A DNA stretch of 7,320 nt from CAXGUU01 sp964012875. Lineage in GTDB: Bacteria; Pseudomonadota; Gammaproteobacteria; Ga0077536. The stretch spans positions 1 to 7,320 of the forward strand of contig CAXGUU010000165.1 in assembly GCA_964012875.1 (NCBI GenBank). The letters are read 5' to 3'. The notes under the pieces are model-generated. The model did no database searches. It was given only the letters and a program-made list of their open reading frames with translations, and had not been told where the DNA came from. Shown piece by piece: positions 6,008 through 7,320 of this stretch. Made by a program: the position numbers and the translations under genes. Each line of letters opens with the position of its first letter. The first letter of the stretch is position 1.

Positions 6008-7320
6008 CTAGTTCGGCACCATGCGCGGCACCCACCACAGTGCCATGCATGTAATAAGCGCGATCGCCAGCACATTCATAGCCAATCCGCAGCGGATCAT
6101 CGTTGCTATAGGGAGACGACCACCGCCATAGACGATAGCGTTGGGCGGTGTTGCGACCGGCATCATGAAAGCCGCGCTCGCGGCCAGCGCGGTGATGATT
6201 AACAGCGCGGACACGTCGAAGGCCATGAAAGCCGCGGCCGCAGCCAGAATGGGCGCCAGAGTCGTGGTTGTTGCGGTATTACTGGTCATCTCTGTCAGAA
6301 AAACGATACCTGATACGACCGCCAGCACAGTGACCCAACTTGGAACCTGTCGCAGCGCGCTCAGCTGAGCGCCGATAAATTCGTCCGCGCCCGTGGTCAC
6401 GATGGTCGCTGCCAGCGCGAGCCCGCCGCCAAACAGAATCAAGGTGCCGAACGGCAAGCGGGCGGCGTCTGCCCAGGTCAACAGGCGATCGTCAGCTTCG
6501 CCGCTTGAGACGACAAACAATGACAAACCCGCCGCCAGCGCGATAACGGTGTCATTCAGGTATACAAATGGCCTCCACCCGCCCCAGTGCATACCGACCA
6601 GATGGGGACGTATCACCCACGCTAACACCAACAGCATAAAAATGAAGGCGACGCGATGTGCAGCCGTCGGCAGATCGCGCCACCTCGGTGGCGTCGCCAA
6701 TACCGCGTCGTTGGACTTGATGTCAGACAGTGGCATCAGCCACCGCGTCAACAAAACCCAGGTCAACGGCAACATAACAACCACGACCGGTGAGGCCACC
6801 AGCATCCACTGAGCAAAACTGATCGTCAGGTCGAAGTGTTCCTGGAGGTAAGACGCAACGAACAAATTGGGCGGCGACCCAATCAAGGTTGCCGTACCAC
6901 CAAGGGAGGCGCCATAGGCAATCCCTAGCATGAGGCAATTTGCAAAAGCTGTGTGTTCGGACTCGCCCTCGCTGCCTTCAACAGTGTCGATCACTGCGAC
7001 TGCTATCGGCAACATCATGATGGCTGTCGCCGTGTTCGAGATCCACATCGAAGCGACCGCCGAAACCAGCACGAATGCACCCACAATGTGTCGTGGATTG
7101 GTGCCTGCCAGCGTAATCACGCGGCGTGAAACCCAACTGTGCAGCGACCACTTCTCAATTGCGATTGAAACCAAGAAACCACCCAAAAATAGGAAAATCA
7201 GCGGATGTGCGTAGCTTGCCGACAGCACGTTGAACGGCATCAGGCCAAACAGCGGAAAAGCGATCAGGGGCAGTAGTGCAGTCGCCGCAACCGGTATCGC
7301 CTCGGTCATCCACCAGAACG
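6008..7320 (-). CDS. DASS/SLC13-family sodium-coupled anion symporter, N-terminus outside the window
   Basis: An inner-membrane carrier of the divalent anion:Na+ symporter family, whose members import dicarboxylates, citrate or sulfate with sodium. Numbering from the first in-window Met (7309), the two SNT motifs that bind Na+ and substrate carboxylates are at 91-93 (WISNTATAIMMLPI) and 343-345 (MTSNTATTTTLAPI). The matching GGTATLIGSPPN (137-148) and MPVATPPNAIVYG (383-395) loops show the inverted-repeat layout of VcINDY-type carriers. That Met is probably not the true start: the frame stays open to the window edge, and the codons before it read FWW, giving FWWMTEAIPVAATALLP. This matches the internal WW-x-TEAIP signature of the family, so roughly 40-70 residues are missing to the right. 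The stop TAG lies 12 bases before hrpA, so this is probably the first visible gene of a transcription unit with hrpA and the antiporter. Substrate cannot be assigned: both sulfate and dicarboxylate carriers share these motifs. Confidence 0.9.
   Translation of the reverse strand, partial: FWWMTEAIPVAATALLPLIAFPLFGLMPFNVLSASYAHPLIFLFLGGFLVSIAIEKWSLHSWVSRRVITLAGTNPRHIVGAFVLVSAVASMWISNTATAIMMLPIAVAVIDTVEGSEGESEHTAFANCLMLGIAYGASLGGTATLIGSPPNLFVASYLQEHFDLTISFAQWMLVASPVVVVMLPLTWVLLTRWLMPLSDIKSNDAVLATPPRWRDLPTAAHRVAFIFMLLVLAWVIRPHLVGMHWGGWRPFVYLNDTVIALAAGLSLFVVSSGEADDRLLTWADAARLPFGTLILFGGGLALAATIVTTGADEFIGAQLSALRQVPSWVTVLAVVSGIVFLTEMTSNTATTTTLAPILAAAAAFMAFDVSALLIITALAASAAFMMPVATPPNAIVYGGGRLPIATMIRCGLAMNVLAIALITCMALWWVPRMVPN

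Noticed and set aside
6393..6812. 139-codon plus-strand frame opposite the DASS transporter
   Set aside because: It is antisense to conserved membrane helices and is of low complexity (Ser, Thr, Ala, Asn), as expected for the complement of a hydrophobic coding sequence.
1..7320. Defence, toxin-antitoxin, phage, CRISPR or reverse-transcriptase system
   Set aside because: The only helicase is a full-length housekeeping HrpA, the other large genes are transport proteins, and no repeats or nuclease motifs were seen.

Overview
The window looks like an ordinary stretch of a proteobacterial chromosome, most likely gammaproteobacterial. The main support is a full-length HrpA of the E. coli type: about 1,300 residues, with the long C-terminal extension and the signature GRCGR and NVAETSLTVPGI segments. 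The end of a TgpA-like transglutaminase gene next door fits the same group. Base composition is moderately GC-rich by eye, except for a more AT-rich patch around 450-730. I see no RNA genes, insertion sequences, CRISPR arrays, phage genes or recognisable defence modules.

Layout from left to right. (1) 1-200, plus strand: the last 65 codons of a gene entering from the left, resembling the C-terminal DUF4129-type tail of TgpA-like transglutaminases. (2) 192-728, minus strand: a 178-residue protein I do not recognise, whose end overlaps the plus-strand gene by 9 bases. (3) 729-920: a 192-base gap with one near-perfect palindrome and no convincing promoter or terminator. (4) 921-2090, minus strand: a CPA2-type cation:proton antiporter (KefB/KefC-like membrane domain without the RCK/TrkA part). 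(5) 2087-5995, minus strand: hrpA, an ATP-dependent RNA helicase. (6) 6008-7320, minus strand: a DASS/SLC13-family anion symporter whose N-terminus lies beyond the right edge.

The three large minus-strand genes run transporter, then hrpA, then antiporter. The first gap is only 12 bases, and the second junction is an ATGA stop/start overlap. They are therefore probably one transcription unit whose promoter lies to the right of the window. No shared pathway is evident: two ion-coupled membrane carriers flank a ribosome/mRNA-associated helicase.

I did not find a convincing undescribed system. The points most worth a second look are the altered helicase motifs of HrpA (DEVH instead of DEAH, GATGSGKST instead of GETGSGKTT), the tight coupling of hrpA with an antiporter that lacks its regulatory domain, and the orphan 178-residue protein in the AT-richer patch.
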